Below are positions 40,794 to 54,400 of a DNA stretch of 64,000 nucleotides, piece by piece. The notes below the pieces were generated by a model. That model searched no databases. It was not told the origin of the DNA and worked only from the letters and a program-made list of their open reading frames with translations. Origin of the DNA: Megalonaias nervosa (Eukaryota; Mollusca; Bivalvia; Unionida; Unionidae); assembly GCA_016617855.1 (NCBI GenBank), contig JAECUM010000840.1, forward strand, positions 1 through 64,000. The letters are read 5' to 3'. The number at the start of each line of letters is the position of its first letter. The first letter of the stretch is position 1. A program made the position numbers and the translations under genes.

Positions 40794-43700
40794 CTGAAGA
40801 AAGAAACAAAACAAACATTAAATATTTAACTAACAACTTATAAACAGTCTAATCCATACATTACCATGGAATTACTAATGTTGAACACAATACAATGTTC
40901 TCAAAAGCTGTCACTACTCGAGTTTGGCAAAGAATAGACCAGGACAGCATATGAGGACATTCAGTGGTGAGACAGATGCCAACACTACATTACAGCACTA
41001 GTTCATGATATTGTCTGACAGGCATATCTTTATACTACAGGTCTAACCAATTAGAAATGATGTATCGGTTGTAATTATGACTTCTGCATAAAACAGATTT
41101 GTAACTAAAGATTACAAAGATATGGAAGTATGACGGACTATCTTGTGGAGAATTTCAAGTTGTGTCAGTTGTTGTAGTTGTGCGTTTAACACCATTTTTC
41201 AGCACATGAGAGGCTATACATGGCATCCAGTATAACTGATGGTGGAAGAACAAAGGAAAGCCCCAGTAAGAACCACACACCCACTGAAACTACTGACAAG
41301 CTCAGTCACATAAACACACTGGCAAGCTCCATCACACATACCACACTGGCAAGTTCTGTCACATATCCACAATGGCATGCTGCCACATACCCACTCTGGC
41401 AAGCTGTCGCATGCCCATACTGGCAAGCTCTATCACATACCCACACTGGCCAAGTTCAAGACTAAAGGTATGCCAGTCAGCACTTGATGATTGCATAAAT
41501 TTAAATAGCCCCTAGCAAGCAACAACCCAGTCATGAATTTTAATTTTCCATCTTCAGACATACTCCAATTAAAACCTTTAGCCTGGGAGACGTGTACCTA
41601 AAGGTTTGATATTGGAAAAATGAAAAGAAAATGTGCCCCCACTGCAGACCAAAATAACCTAAAAAATCGAACTACATGCACATCAAATTTCACTTTTTTT
41701 GTACCCCAAGTAATCTTTTTGCTAAATTGTGCTTTGTCAAAAAGGTAAGAGTCTAAAATGTTTTAAAAATGTGTCCTAGTAAAATTGAAGAAAAAAAAAT
41801 CTGTATGATGACCTGTCCATCTGGTCAGGTAGCCATGATAAAAGTGTCAAACATTCTATGGTTCGGTATACAGATTATAGTCTAAGAAGAATTTATAAAC
41901 TGATGGCAGCAAAACAATACTGCAGTAGAGGCATACCGACAAGAAAAAAATTGAAATATTGCTGACTTCCAAAATCTGCTTTGCGTTTTTAAAATGTAAC
42001 ATTTCATCAGTGTACTGCTATATTTTAATTTAGCTTGACAGCATGAAATAAAACAAACCATGAATCAATGAGGACCATGCTATATGGAAAACTGAGCTCA
42101 TAAATAGAGCTGCAGAGATTAATAATTTCCAGTGTTGCCATCCAATGCCTCGGGTGACAAAAAACATCTTTGCATAGCAATTTTGTTACATATTCACAAG
42201 TACCTTAAGATGATAGATGTTACTAGTATAATTTGTACATCTTCCCTACCATTTATTAGTACTTCTTTTTCACAATAGAGAAAACAAAATAATGTTGGAA
42301 CCCGTTTCCACCTGAAGTTAATAAACACACAACAACAACACTGCTGTATATAGTATATATGTTTTTCAAAACATGAATCCCCTCAACAAATGTACTTTTC
42401 TTACTGGATGAAATTAGGGAAGTAGGTCACAATGGTGCTGTCTGCAGAGAGAACATGCAAAGCACATGTAAGGTTTCTGATGTCGTCCAAGTCATGCAGT
42501 CACGCACTTTCTTGTCACAAGGTTGATAAAATGTCACATTGGTCCACTGTTCTGTGTTTGAGTTACTTATCTTTTGGATAAGTAACTCAAACACAGAACA
42601 GTGGACCAATGTGACCTGAATTAATTTTGATGGCTGTGAAATTAGTTCCAAGATACAGATGTGCTGTGAACAAACCTCTGAGTATTCAAGTCAATCAAGC
42701 ATGACAAATAAGTCACAGTGACCTGTTTTTTGTATGATGAAGCTGTTTTTCCTGAAATGCATCGAGACACCAATTGTAATGACTAGGTCAGATAGTGTTC
42801 AAGATGTGTTAGAAACAAACCTCAAAAGTATACCACAGTGACCTACCTTTTTTATATGGTTGAGCTGCTCTGCATGTGATGCAGCCACACATAAGTTACG
42901 GTGACTGTAGGTAATGTGTGTGTGTCTGTGATTTAGATTTTTAATGTAGGTTTAACAATTTTTCAGTCATATCGCTACGATGTCTGCAGTGTGACACCTT
43001 ATAGTGATGTCTAGCACTGGGGCATCATGACACAGACATGAGGCATGATGTCCCACCCAGTCACATTATTCTGACACCAGGCCGACCAGTCCTAACACTA
43101 ACCTCTTAATGCTGAGTGCCAAGCGAGCAGCTGTTAGTACCATTTTTTAGTCTTTGGTATGACTCGGCCGAGGTTCGAACCCGCGACATCCCGCATCCGA
43201 TGCTCTAACCACTAGGCCACCGAAGTGGTTGACTGTAGGTAAAAAGGGTTCATTATATCTATATATGATGTTACGAAAAAACCCTAAAAATACAAAATTA
43301 TATAAAGTATGGATCCAGTAAAATTTGTGCAGATGAGTAAAAGTTCCATGCTAAATGAAAATCTGAGCCCTGAAGACTGATGTGTGCTTACATATTCTTC
43401 AAAATTCTCTGTTATTTCTTCTATTAATTCGTCCACGCTTATTTTTTCATCTTCCACCACACAACAGATCTGTAGCTTTTTCAATCCAAAGGCAATATCA
43501 ACTAGTTTGGCTGAAACAAAAAAAAGAAATCTGCATTTAATGTGTATGAATAATTGTAACAATGACAAAATAGTTATCTCTTTCTTTTACCAAGAAAAGA
43601 AACATTTTTCCTAAAACCAGTATCACTCTATGTCTTTTATCTATATTCCTAAATAGTTTACCTTCCCTGCTGTGATTTTGCTGTCTGGAAAGATTTTGTT

Positions 43701-45370
43701 TAAATCCCAGTTTAATGAATCAGTTGTTTTCAACAGTAAGTTTAACTTAGCCAAAAGCTGGCTTATCACAGCTTCAGCATGAACAATATGCATTTCTCAC
43801 TGTCAGGCACTGCGCTTTACAAAATGAGAACAGAATTTGTGTCTTTTAATTCAGACCATTCCTTGTGGGCTTTGCATTCAACATGTCTTTTTACATCACT
43901 TCTACCACCATGTTTGACAGAAAATTCCAATGCACCGACAACAGTGAAAATAATGAACTCCTTTGTTAGACTGTTTTATAAATGGCCAAATATCTGTATA
44001 AATCTTTAGAAACTTCTGGCTAGCGCACAACATTTTGACTTCCTCCAATTTTCTTTTCACACAGTACTGGTCTGCCATTTTCAAAAACAATTGCCAATTG
44101 CTCCCTTCAATGCCTGCAGATGGTTTACCAGTTTGCACAGGAACTACTGAATAAGTACTTCTTTGAAACTGATCAAATATTTTTTTAAACAAAAAGAAAT
44201 TTTAGAAGTAGAGCAAAATGTTAAGATTCTGCCATTTTCTGTAGTCTTGCCTAAATGATATGTAGCGAATATTTTTCTGGCTTCATCACTACAAAATACA
44301 GAGTATCCGTAGGGGAAAACAGGTCTACTATAAAGAATGATTGAGTCACAAATGGCTCCCTAAAAATAGAATACATAACCCCTTTGTATATTGCTGCCCT
44401 CATATAACACTGAAATGGTGATCTACTGAGAATCAATTTCACTTCGCCTTGTTTTTATGAATTGTGTATACAATGGAATTTCTACAATGGAGCAGAAGTG
44501 ATGAATATCCTAAAAAGCACAGCTATGAAACAATGTTCACATCAGATTACATCAAGCAGTTCCAAAATTTATGCTGGTTATAGGTAACTTCAATTTGTCA
44601 GGGTATGAAATTGTCAAGGCCTGTAACCAGAGTTGTTTGTACTAAATAATGCAAACTCATCAATTAATTTAACCCTATGTGTAATGTCTGAGCATGTGAA
44701 ATGTCCTGAATCAAACATGGCAGATCAACTTTTTAAAAGCCTGTTGAAAGGGAAACAACCATGACCACTTCAATAAGTCGGCATTATAACCTTGAAATGA
44801 ATCCAACACAGTAACAACTTAACACAATGAATAAAACTTTTGGGGGCCCTGGGCTGTATGTTATGCTGCTGTCTATTACAGTAAAAATGCATGGTTTTGT
44901 GTGTGTTTTTAAAAAAATAATGAATATACATCTGAAATATTTAAATTAATGGTATAATTGAGAATACTGTAAGGAAGATATTTTTCTACACTAAGATAAT
45001 AGAATAGCCAGTACTTAAGAATACACTTCAGTGTATTTTAGTACTCACAGGCCACCCCACCCCAGTAGCAGTAGTCCATCCTTCTCTACCCTTCAGTGTA
45101 TTTTGGTACTGACAGACCCCCCCCCCCCATGTAGCCCATCCTCTACACTTCAGAGTAGTTAGGTACTCACAGGCCCCCAAAAGTAGCCCATAATTCTCTA
45201 CACCTCAATGTACTTAGGTACTCACAGGCCCCCCACAGTAGTCCATCCTTTTCTACACTGCGGACACTTGCTTCCATCACCTTTAGGTCTGTCTCATCAT
45301 CCCATGGTTTCACTTCCAATATAATACTTGATTTGGCTATCAGCTCGGGTTCTGCAATGATTGTGTGTAA

Positions 45371-45424
<54 letters not shown>

Positions 45425-48400
45425 AACTGTATTTATCTACCACAATACAAATAAATTTTTCATTGAAAGGAAACAGGGTTTGCCAATTTTCCTTTGAATG
45501 AATTTTTTTTTATACATCTTTTGGCATATCAAAGACACAGCATACATACTAAACATTTATTTTATTTATACATATACCACATACAATTATGCATATCTGC
45601 ATTTCCAGTGGAGCTGAGATTGACTACAAGAGACTGTATTGATGGAGGGAGTGAACACTGGCGAGTAAACTGAAATGAGTGTGAACTAGACTAAGCATAA
45701 TGACAAAATAATAAGGAAATTCAAACATTTCATTTACAGTTAAGTCATTATTATGCATTACTTACCACTGCTACCAACCCGATCTAAACTCTAGTTTGTT
45801 TGTCTGTCAGTTTTTCCATCACTGATCAGGGGGACACTGTTCTATGTAAATGACCAAAATGTGACACCTTGCATTTCCCCCATTTTTCCCCACAGAGTGT
45901 GACGATGGTTCAAAAAAGAGAGATTAGGGGTTGGGAGGGATGAATGTACTATAATAATATTTTTATTGTCCATCCTTCTGTGTCTCTGTTGGTCGATTGG
46001 TTGGTCAGTGTTACCATCATAAGTCCACAGAAACAGTGATATGGATTAACTGAGGTAAAACTGATGTGCTCACCGACAAAAGGAGAGGGATCTTCAGATG
46101 TTTAATATTTAAAAATGATCCGTTTTAGAACCTCATTACAAGTTTAAAAAAATAAATAAAAACTTCAAATATACTAGAGTATGTGTGTGCAGTATGGCTT
46201 GCCTCATTCTGACAGGCTATTTGCATCTTCGTATCATAGGTGTCGTGTAACCCTGGCAGAGTTTTATGATAAAAATTTGACCTTGGCCAATCTATATATG
46301 GCCTATAATTCTATGTAATTCTGTATGGCTTTGAAACATTTACATTTAAGAGCTTTACCATGTAAATGTCATCATTTATGTTCTTATTAACATATTGAGT
46401 AATTGTTGTTTAATGCGTCTTGTAAAAGTAGTAACCTGGAGAAGTGTGATGCATACAGCTCTCAACAATACAATATTCATGTGATGATTCCAGAAAAGTT
46501 ATCCAGGGTTCTAATTTTTATGGACTGCTTTATACACTTTATCCATGATTTGATACACTTTTCATTAGGGGCAACCAGGTCAAAGCCAAGTGGTTTAAGG
46601 TGCTTGCCTTTAGAGATCATGACATCTCACCTCTTTCAGCATGGGATTGAGTCTTGGGCTCGGCTAGTTTGGGTATGTGAGAAGTCTTCCAGTAGCTTCC
46701 CATAAATCGGTAGTTCTTCTCTTGGTTTTCACAGGTTCTCCCCATACCAGATTTACTGGCTGCCATGTGTAGCTTATCATGTGCTGAAAAATGGTGTCAA
46801 ACCCACAACTTTTCATTAAGGAACTGTAAAATACACATACTGTATTATGTGTGTGTGTGTGTGTGTTTGGGTTTTTAATGCAGCTTTAACAATTTTTCAG
46901 TCATATCGCTACAATGCCTGCAGTGAGACAGTTTATAGTGATGTCTGGCGATGTTGCATCATGCCACAGACATGTAGCATCGTGTTCCACCCAGTCACAT
47001 TATTGTTATACCAGGATGACCAGTCCTAACACTAACCTCTTAATGATGAGTGCCAAGTGAAGCAGCTGCTAGTACCATTTTTGTTAAGTCTTTGGTGTGA
47101 CTTGGCTGGGGCTGTATCAAGTGGATTTCAATTCGGGGATGGGGGGTGGATGCATTGGGGTCAAGCCCTTTTTCTGCAAGTGATAAGCTATTTATGGCAG
47201 CCAGTATGTGGAGGAAGTACCCAGGAAAACCATGGATAGAACCACCAACCCACAAGAAACTAGTGGCAAACTTTTCCTCATACCCATGTTGGTCAAACTG
47301 GGACTCGAACCCATGTGGACAGAGGTGAGATGTGTGAGTGACCTGCAAAGGAGAGCACTTAAACCCCTCGGCAACCAAGGACCCCAAGTAGGTTTCAAAT
47401 TAGAGTTCCTCAAAAGGGGCTGATACTCCACTCACAGAAAATAATTTCCAGGAACTCAAGATATGACCTCTTTATAACTGATGAGTGCTGAAGCCATCTC
47501 TCATATTCTTAAGTGACGAGATTTTCAAATTAGCCACTGCGGCAACCATATTGGATGCAAGTCTGGCACCATTTTCATTTAGGACCAACCAGAAACCATT
47601 AGAAGACATTTGGTGAAAACCCCATGTTGATATGACCATCCTTTCAGGCAAAATTTTGTTTTTGGGGCAGCCATACACCACTCTCTTGATAACTTGCACC
47701 CTGACAACTCACAAACCTTCTTATAATATGGGGTGAAGTGCAGATCCTTTTTAAAACTGGAAAGTACCCAAAAATGTACCCATTTGTTGAAAATGAAAAA
47801 ATAATAGATCAAATTTGGTAATTTAAACCTTGATATATTGCATCGTCAGAAAGATAGTACCCAGAAATTTGAATCAACATTATGAAATTCTCAGCTTTTA
47901 CTAAAAAGTCATATATTCTGATAAATTTTCTATTCTTAGTACACCATAAATAAAAATAAATAAATAAAACTGGTTATTGAATGATAGAAAAATTTTTAAT
48001 CATACATAAAGAACATGTTTTTAATGTTTCCTTGACTTTGATACATGTTATCAGTGGCTGAACATTCTGATGGGATGAAATTATTAGCATGGAACTGATA
48101 GGATGGTGGTAGATTTCAAATCATCTGGTCTTAATTTGAAGAAGGCAAATGGATGTTGTCAATAGAATGTGTGCTAATCTAAGAGAAATGAGCAAATATG
48201 CCTGAGACAGCTGTGTTAGCTGAATTCTCAACCTAAATAATAAACAAACAATAATTATTCATGACTGCCAAAGATTAAAGTAACCTGTATCAGATAAGTG
48301 TAATTTTGTATGGACTATTCACCTCCTGTATCGGATAAGTATAATTTTGTATGGACTCTTCACCTCCTGTACAGATATAGGTAACAATATGGAAAAAGTA

Positions 48401-51400
48401 CCGATGCATCAATATACTGATTAATCGCTTCATCAATATATTGATTAATCGCTTCATCCCTACTGGCCATAATGGATATAAATTGGCTCCACTGTCATTT
48501 AGTACCATCCAGACATCACAAGAAGTCTTCTTATGAGAACCCAATGTTGCAGACTTTCCATCAAGGAGAAATGATGACAAGATTTTGACGATGGCCACTG
48601 TGGTAGCCATTCTGGATCATAATTTTCATTTAAGAACAACCAGACTCGATAAGAAGCCTTCCAGTAAAAACCCATGATGACATGACTTTCCATTAAGAAT
48701 AATGAGACTTTTAAGACAGCTGCAATGGTGACAATATGCACCATTTTCATTTGGGATCAACTAGACATCTTTTCATGAAAACCCCTGTTGATATGACCAT
48801 CCATTTAGGAGTAGTGACAAAAGATTTTCAAGATGGCCACTACTGCCACCAAATTGTATGTCACAGCAGCAACATTATTAATCAGCATCAACTAGACTTT
48901 AGGATGAATGTAAGTTTCATGGCAATCCTCCAAGTAGTGTAGGTCAAGTAGTGACAACTTTAGGTAATGGACAGAAGGTCAATAGGCCATTCCAAAAGCT
49001 CTTCTTTTCTAGGACCAGTAAAGCTAACAATACATCTAGAATGGGTCCAAATTTGAGAAGAAAATATATACTAGCAACAAAACTTTTATTATCATTCTCC
49101 ATATGCAAACTTTATCAAATAAAACTTTAACTTTTAATTGAAAAACTTGTTTAGTCTGACTGTAAAGTAAGGTCAATAATCTTGATAGCAAAGAATGTTT
49201 AAAATATTTGATTGGCATAAAATACTGCTGTTAGGCACAGTTCTACAGCATAGTGCTCTGAGAGAAAATATTTTTGCAAAAGAATAAAACAAGATAATCA
49301 CTGAAGGTTTAATCTGGCAATATCCCTAAGCACTGGGTTCTGCATCCTGGTACGTATATGTTTTCATGTTGACTGATACTGAATCAGACTTGGGTTGATC
49401 TGCCAAGCCTACATTGTGTCCAGTCTGTTGCTTTACCTGGTGTTTACTACACACAGCACCAGTGGAGTGAAGTGTGTGAAAAGGCCAGGTTTAGTGAACT
49501 CCCATCCCAAAACCTGTTGATATCAGAGATCTTATCATGACTCTATTTGCTGCACATTACTGACAAATTATTTCAATGGACCATTTGATAAGTTATATGT
49601 CAGACATTAGACATGTAAGGTGTTCATAATTATCCTATGCAATCTTTTAGTCATAACTATCCTATACAGTCATTTGGTCATAATTATCCTATACAATGAT
49701 TTAGTCATAATTATCCTATACAGTCCTTTAGTCACAATTATCCTATATAGTCATTTGGTCATAATTATCCTATGCAATCTTTTAGTCAAAACTATCTTAT
49801 ACAGTCGTTTGGTCATAATTATCCTATACAATGATTTAGTCATAATTATCCTATACAGTCCTTCAGTCACAATTATCCTATACAGTCGTTTGGTCATAAT
49901 TATCCTATACAGTCATTTGGTCATCATTATCCTATATGGTCATTTGGTCATAATTATCCTATACAGTCATTTGGTCATAATTATCCTATACAGTCATTTA
50001 GTCATAATTATCCTATGCAATCATTTGTTCGTAATTATCCTATACAGTAATTTGGTCATAATTATCCTATATGGTCATTTGGTCATAATTATCCTATACA
50101 GTCATTTAGTCATAATTATCCTATACAGTCCTTTAGTCATAATTATCCTATACAGTCCTTTAGTCATAATTATCCTATACAGTCATTTGGTCATAATTAT
50201 CCTATAGTCATAATTTCCCTAAACAGTCCTTTAGTCATAATTATCCTATACAGTCCTTTAGTCATAATTATAATTATCCTATACGGTCATTTGGTCATAA
50301 TTATCCTATACAGTCATTTAGTCATAATTATCCGATGTAATCATTTGTTCATAATTATCCTATACAATCCTTTAGTCATAATTATCCTATACAGTCATTT
50401 GGTCATAATTATCCTATACAGTCCTTTAGTCATAATTATCCTATCCAGTCATTTGGTCATAAATTATCCTATACAGTCCTTTAGTCATAATTATCCTATA
50501 CGGCCATTTGGTCATAATTATCCTATACAGTCATTTGGTCATAATTATCCAATAGTCATTTGGTCATAATTATCCTATACAGTCATTTAGTCATAATTAT
50601 CCTATGCAATCATTTGTTCATAATTATCCTATGCAATCATTGGTTCATAATTATCCTATGTAATCATTTGGTCATAATTATCCTATGCAATATTTGGTTA
50701 TAATTATCATTTGGTCATAATTATCCTGTTCAATCAATTGGTCACAATTATCCTATGCAATCGTTTGGTCATTAGGTTTTCCCAATTCTTTAAACACTTT
50801 ACTGCCATAAAAAGTTAAAGTTTATCTCCCGAACTTGCAAAAAAAATCCCCCGTAATTGACCATACTATAGACATTGCATCAGTCTCTCACAACATGTGG
50901 TTTACAGCTACACTGTACATCAGCACATATTAGACTAAGAACATAAAATGTATAGTTTATGCCGTAATTAAAAAGATGAAAAGATATTAACAACAGCAAC
51001 TAACTTCTAGGTTTGTTGGAAGACATGATCAAATAAATCTTTACCATTGGTTTTGACCAGAAATGACCACCAATTAAGTGTTATTTATTTACACAGTAGT
51101 AGAACTCCAGCAGGAATATGATGTTTACCCAACTGAAACAAGTACTGCTGTACTGCTTTGACAATTAAAATGGACACCGCAGCGGCCACCTTTACAATCT
51201 TGTTATCACAACTTCTAAATGGGTGGGACATATCAACATGGGGTTTTCACTGAAAATCTTTTTGTGATGTCTGGTTGGTCTTAAATGAAAATTGTGCCAA
51301 TCAGCAATTGTGCTGTCACAGCAGCCATCTTTAAAATCTTGTTATCACAACTTCTCCTAAATGGAAGTCATACTGACATGGGATTTTCATCATAAGACTT

Positions 51401-54400
51401 CTTGTGGTGTCTAGTTGGTCAGAAAAGATACCAATCTCACATCCAACATGGAGAACATGGTGTTCATCATTAAAATCTTGTTATCACTACCCTTCCATAA
51501 TTGACCGTATATCATAAAGATTTCACCAAATAACTTCTTATCATATCTAGCTGACCCTAAATGCAAATGGTACCAATCTTGTATCAAATATGGTTACCAT
51601 GAAGCCATCTTGAAGACCTTATCATGACTCCTCCTAAATGTATGATCAAACTGGCATGAGGTTTTCAAACAAAAGCCATCTAATAATGTCAAGTCTGTCC
51701 TATTGACCTTGAGAATATCATGGTCTGGTCTTGTCTTGAACTCCTGTAAATTCTTTTTAGGTAAACAAGCATCAGTCACTTCAAGGGGCTCTTGTTTCTT
51801 TAAACTTAAAGAGAAAAATGCTGTTGAGCAACTTTCTGCTTTACTGAAAAGCTGTATTGATGGACATGTCACTATACGCTCCTTGCATGTATTTAATTTA
51901 TATAGTCCGACAGGAAATAACCCAAAAATGTAGTGTAATGTGAAAACAATGAGGATGTTTTCTGTTACTTTATCTATGGTATAATAAGACTGAGGCACTC
52001 CAAAGAATGTTAGGTAGGAGGGAAGAGCTCTTAGACATGAAGAGGTCTCTGCCAATGCCTGGAGTCCTCTCTTTCATTGCCTTGTGCACATATATACATG
52101 TGTAAACACTTTCTGAATTAATTTTTTTAAAATGTTGTTTCAAGTAGATTTAAATTATTAAGCATGTTCATAACTTGAAAAATCTATGCAATAAACCACA
52201 TCATAATACATAATACAAATAACATAATAGAGCTTGACGGATATTCATTTAAAGAATACTGGCATATTTTCTGTTTTCCCCAAAGAATTTACGATATTTT
52301 TTTCAAAATTCAAAGGCTTGGTTTTTAGGACTTTCATATATGACATGTCCTCATGTCATTCTTGGATCTTGATGACTGAGGACATTATGTCCCCATGTCA
52401 TCCTGGGATCTTGTTGACTGAGGACATGTCCCCATGTCATCCTTGGATCTTGAAGACTGAGGACATTATGTCTCCATGTTATCCAGATCTGGAGGACACG
52501 CAATTTCCAAGGGAGAAAATAAAAAGAGAAAATACCTGACGCATAAGTAGATACTTATATTATTGTAGTAAATATTATAAAATATTCCCTAAACAAAAGC
52601 GCCCAAAAGTGTGCACTGTACACATGCTCTGTGTTTGTAAACACAAATAGGGCATGATTGATTCTGGATCTTTTGTTAAAGTATTAAGTCTTACACTAAA
52701 CTTAATGAGCAAAATGAGTTCTGCATCTTTTCCATATCTAGACATTTGCAGAGTTACCTGTCTTGAATAAGGGTACACCATTCCCTCATTTTAGCATGCC
52801 CTGAAAACTTGCAAACATACTAATATCATGGAGGCAAGAGTGGATCCCACTTTTTCTCACAGAAAATACAAAACACACTCCTACTGGCATTTTCTTTAAC
52901 AAAAAAATTTCTTATCAATTAAAAACAGCTAGGACAAAATTATATTGGTAAATGCCTATTGCTGAAAACAGGATGAAATAAATACCAAATTACACAAGTC
53001 ATGTTGAGTGAAATTTATTTTTATCTTTTAATCAGGTTTCCATGTAATCTTTATAAATACTATACATCAACACCTATTCAAACATAAAAATAAAGATTCA
53101 ACTGTCACAGCAATGCCAATGAGAGGTTCTGTGGGAACAAATGCTTACCCAGTGTCTAAGCTGGCTTTATTCTGAATATCTGATCAGTGGCTTTATTCTG
53201 AATATCTCACCCAGTGACTATATTCTGAATACCTGACCCAGTAACTAAACTGGCTTTATTTTGAATATCTTACCCAGTGTCTAAGCTGACTTTATTTTGA
53301 ATATCTTGCCCAGTGACAAAGGAGATAACAATTCTCAAGTATGAAATAAAAGTTGTTAGCACGGATCCAATCCATCTCCAGTCAACAAAAATTGTTTCCC
53401 ATGCCTATCCATGCCCTCACCGCTTATGCTGCAGATGACATCATAGATCCACTGCTAGTGAGTCATTAAGAAAGTGGTATATATCTGCGACATTTCTTTG
53501 TTTTAATTCACTTCCATAAAAATGCAGCACATACAAATATATTGTGAAAGCATCATACTTCTAAAAGTGCTAACGAATCTTCACTGTGCAAACAGCGCGA
53601 AGCATTGCCTTTTAACAGACGTTAACACATGCTTACAAAATATCCTAATATACATGTGGACTCTGCACCTTTTGTAACACTTAAATGAAGTATATACAAA
53701 CACAGATTGCAGGGAGATGATTTGCATTATTTCACATGTCTAATGAACCACTTATCAGTTGCCACAAGAACTGTACATATAGATTTCTCCCTGAATAAGC
53801 TAGGTACCAATAATTACCATCTATACTCACTTATAATTTGAGTTGAACTGCCAAAAACATGGACCCTGACCTGCCACTGTATAATGTGCTGGTAGGATCG
53901 AGTCTATGCTAATTATTCCTAACACACTGCACAGACAGGTGCATTATGTGATAGCAGATCTGGATCTGTGCAGTTTGCATTTGGACTCAACTTATAACGA
54001 ATAAATGGTACTAAACTGCCGCATGTCATCCTAATATACTAATACAAATCACTGCAGATGTCCCAATGGTCTGGCTCACCTGTTATCCTAATATCCTGAT
54101 ATGAACTGTGATAGATGTCTCAATGGTCTGACTCACCTGTTATCCTAATACCCTGATATGAATTGTGGCAGATGTCCCAATGGTCTAACTCACATGTTAT
54201 CCTAATACCCTGATATGTGGCAGATGTCCCAATGGTCTTACTCACATGTTATCCTAATACCCTGATATGAGTTGGGGTAGATGTCCCAATGGTCTGACTC
54301 ACAATGTTATCCTAATACCCTGATACGAATTGTGGTAGATGTCCCAATGGTCTGACTCACAATGTTATCCTAATACCCTGATATGAATTGTGGTAGATGT

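Larger units (their letters stand above)
40794..43391 (-). other. eEF1D intron
   Basis: 2.6 kb. Holds a SINE-B fragment (41181-41290), a short repeat (41300-41460), a perfect hairpin (42533-42615) and a SINE-A copy (42915-43230). No exon is supported. Confidence 0.7.

Noticed and set aside
43902..44192. 96-codon minus-strand frame in an eEF1D intron with a [18 protein letters not shown] segment
   Set aside because: It has protein-like composition and could be a decayed transposon piece, but there is no splice context in the eEF1D frame and no family match.
49620..50569. Long hydrophobic frames (195 and 92 codons) resembling a membrane protein
   Set aside because: By-product of the 27-bp minisatellite; the 9-residue repeat is just the translated unit.
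49619..50772. CRISPR-like regular array
   Set aside because: Repeats are contiguous with no unique spacers, and the context is eukaryotic intron.
51594..52055. 153-codon minus-strand frame
   Set aside because: Overlaps the degenerate 130-bp repeats at its right part (in frame sense) and resembles no family; likely chance, though I cannot fully exclude it.
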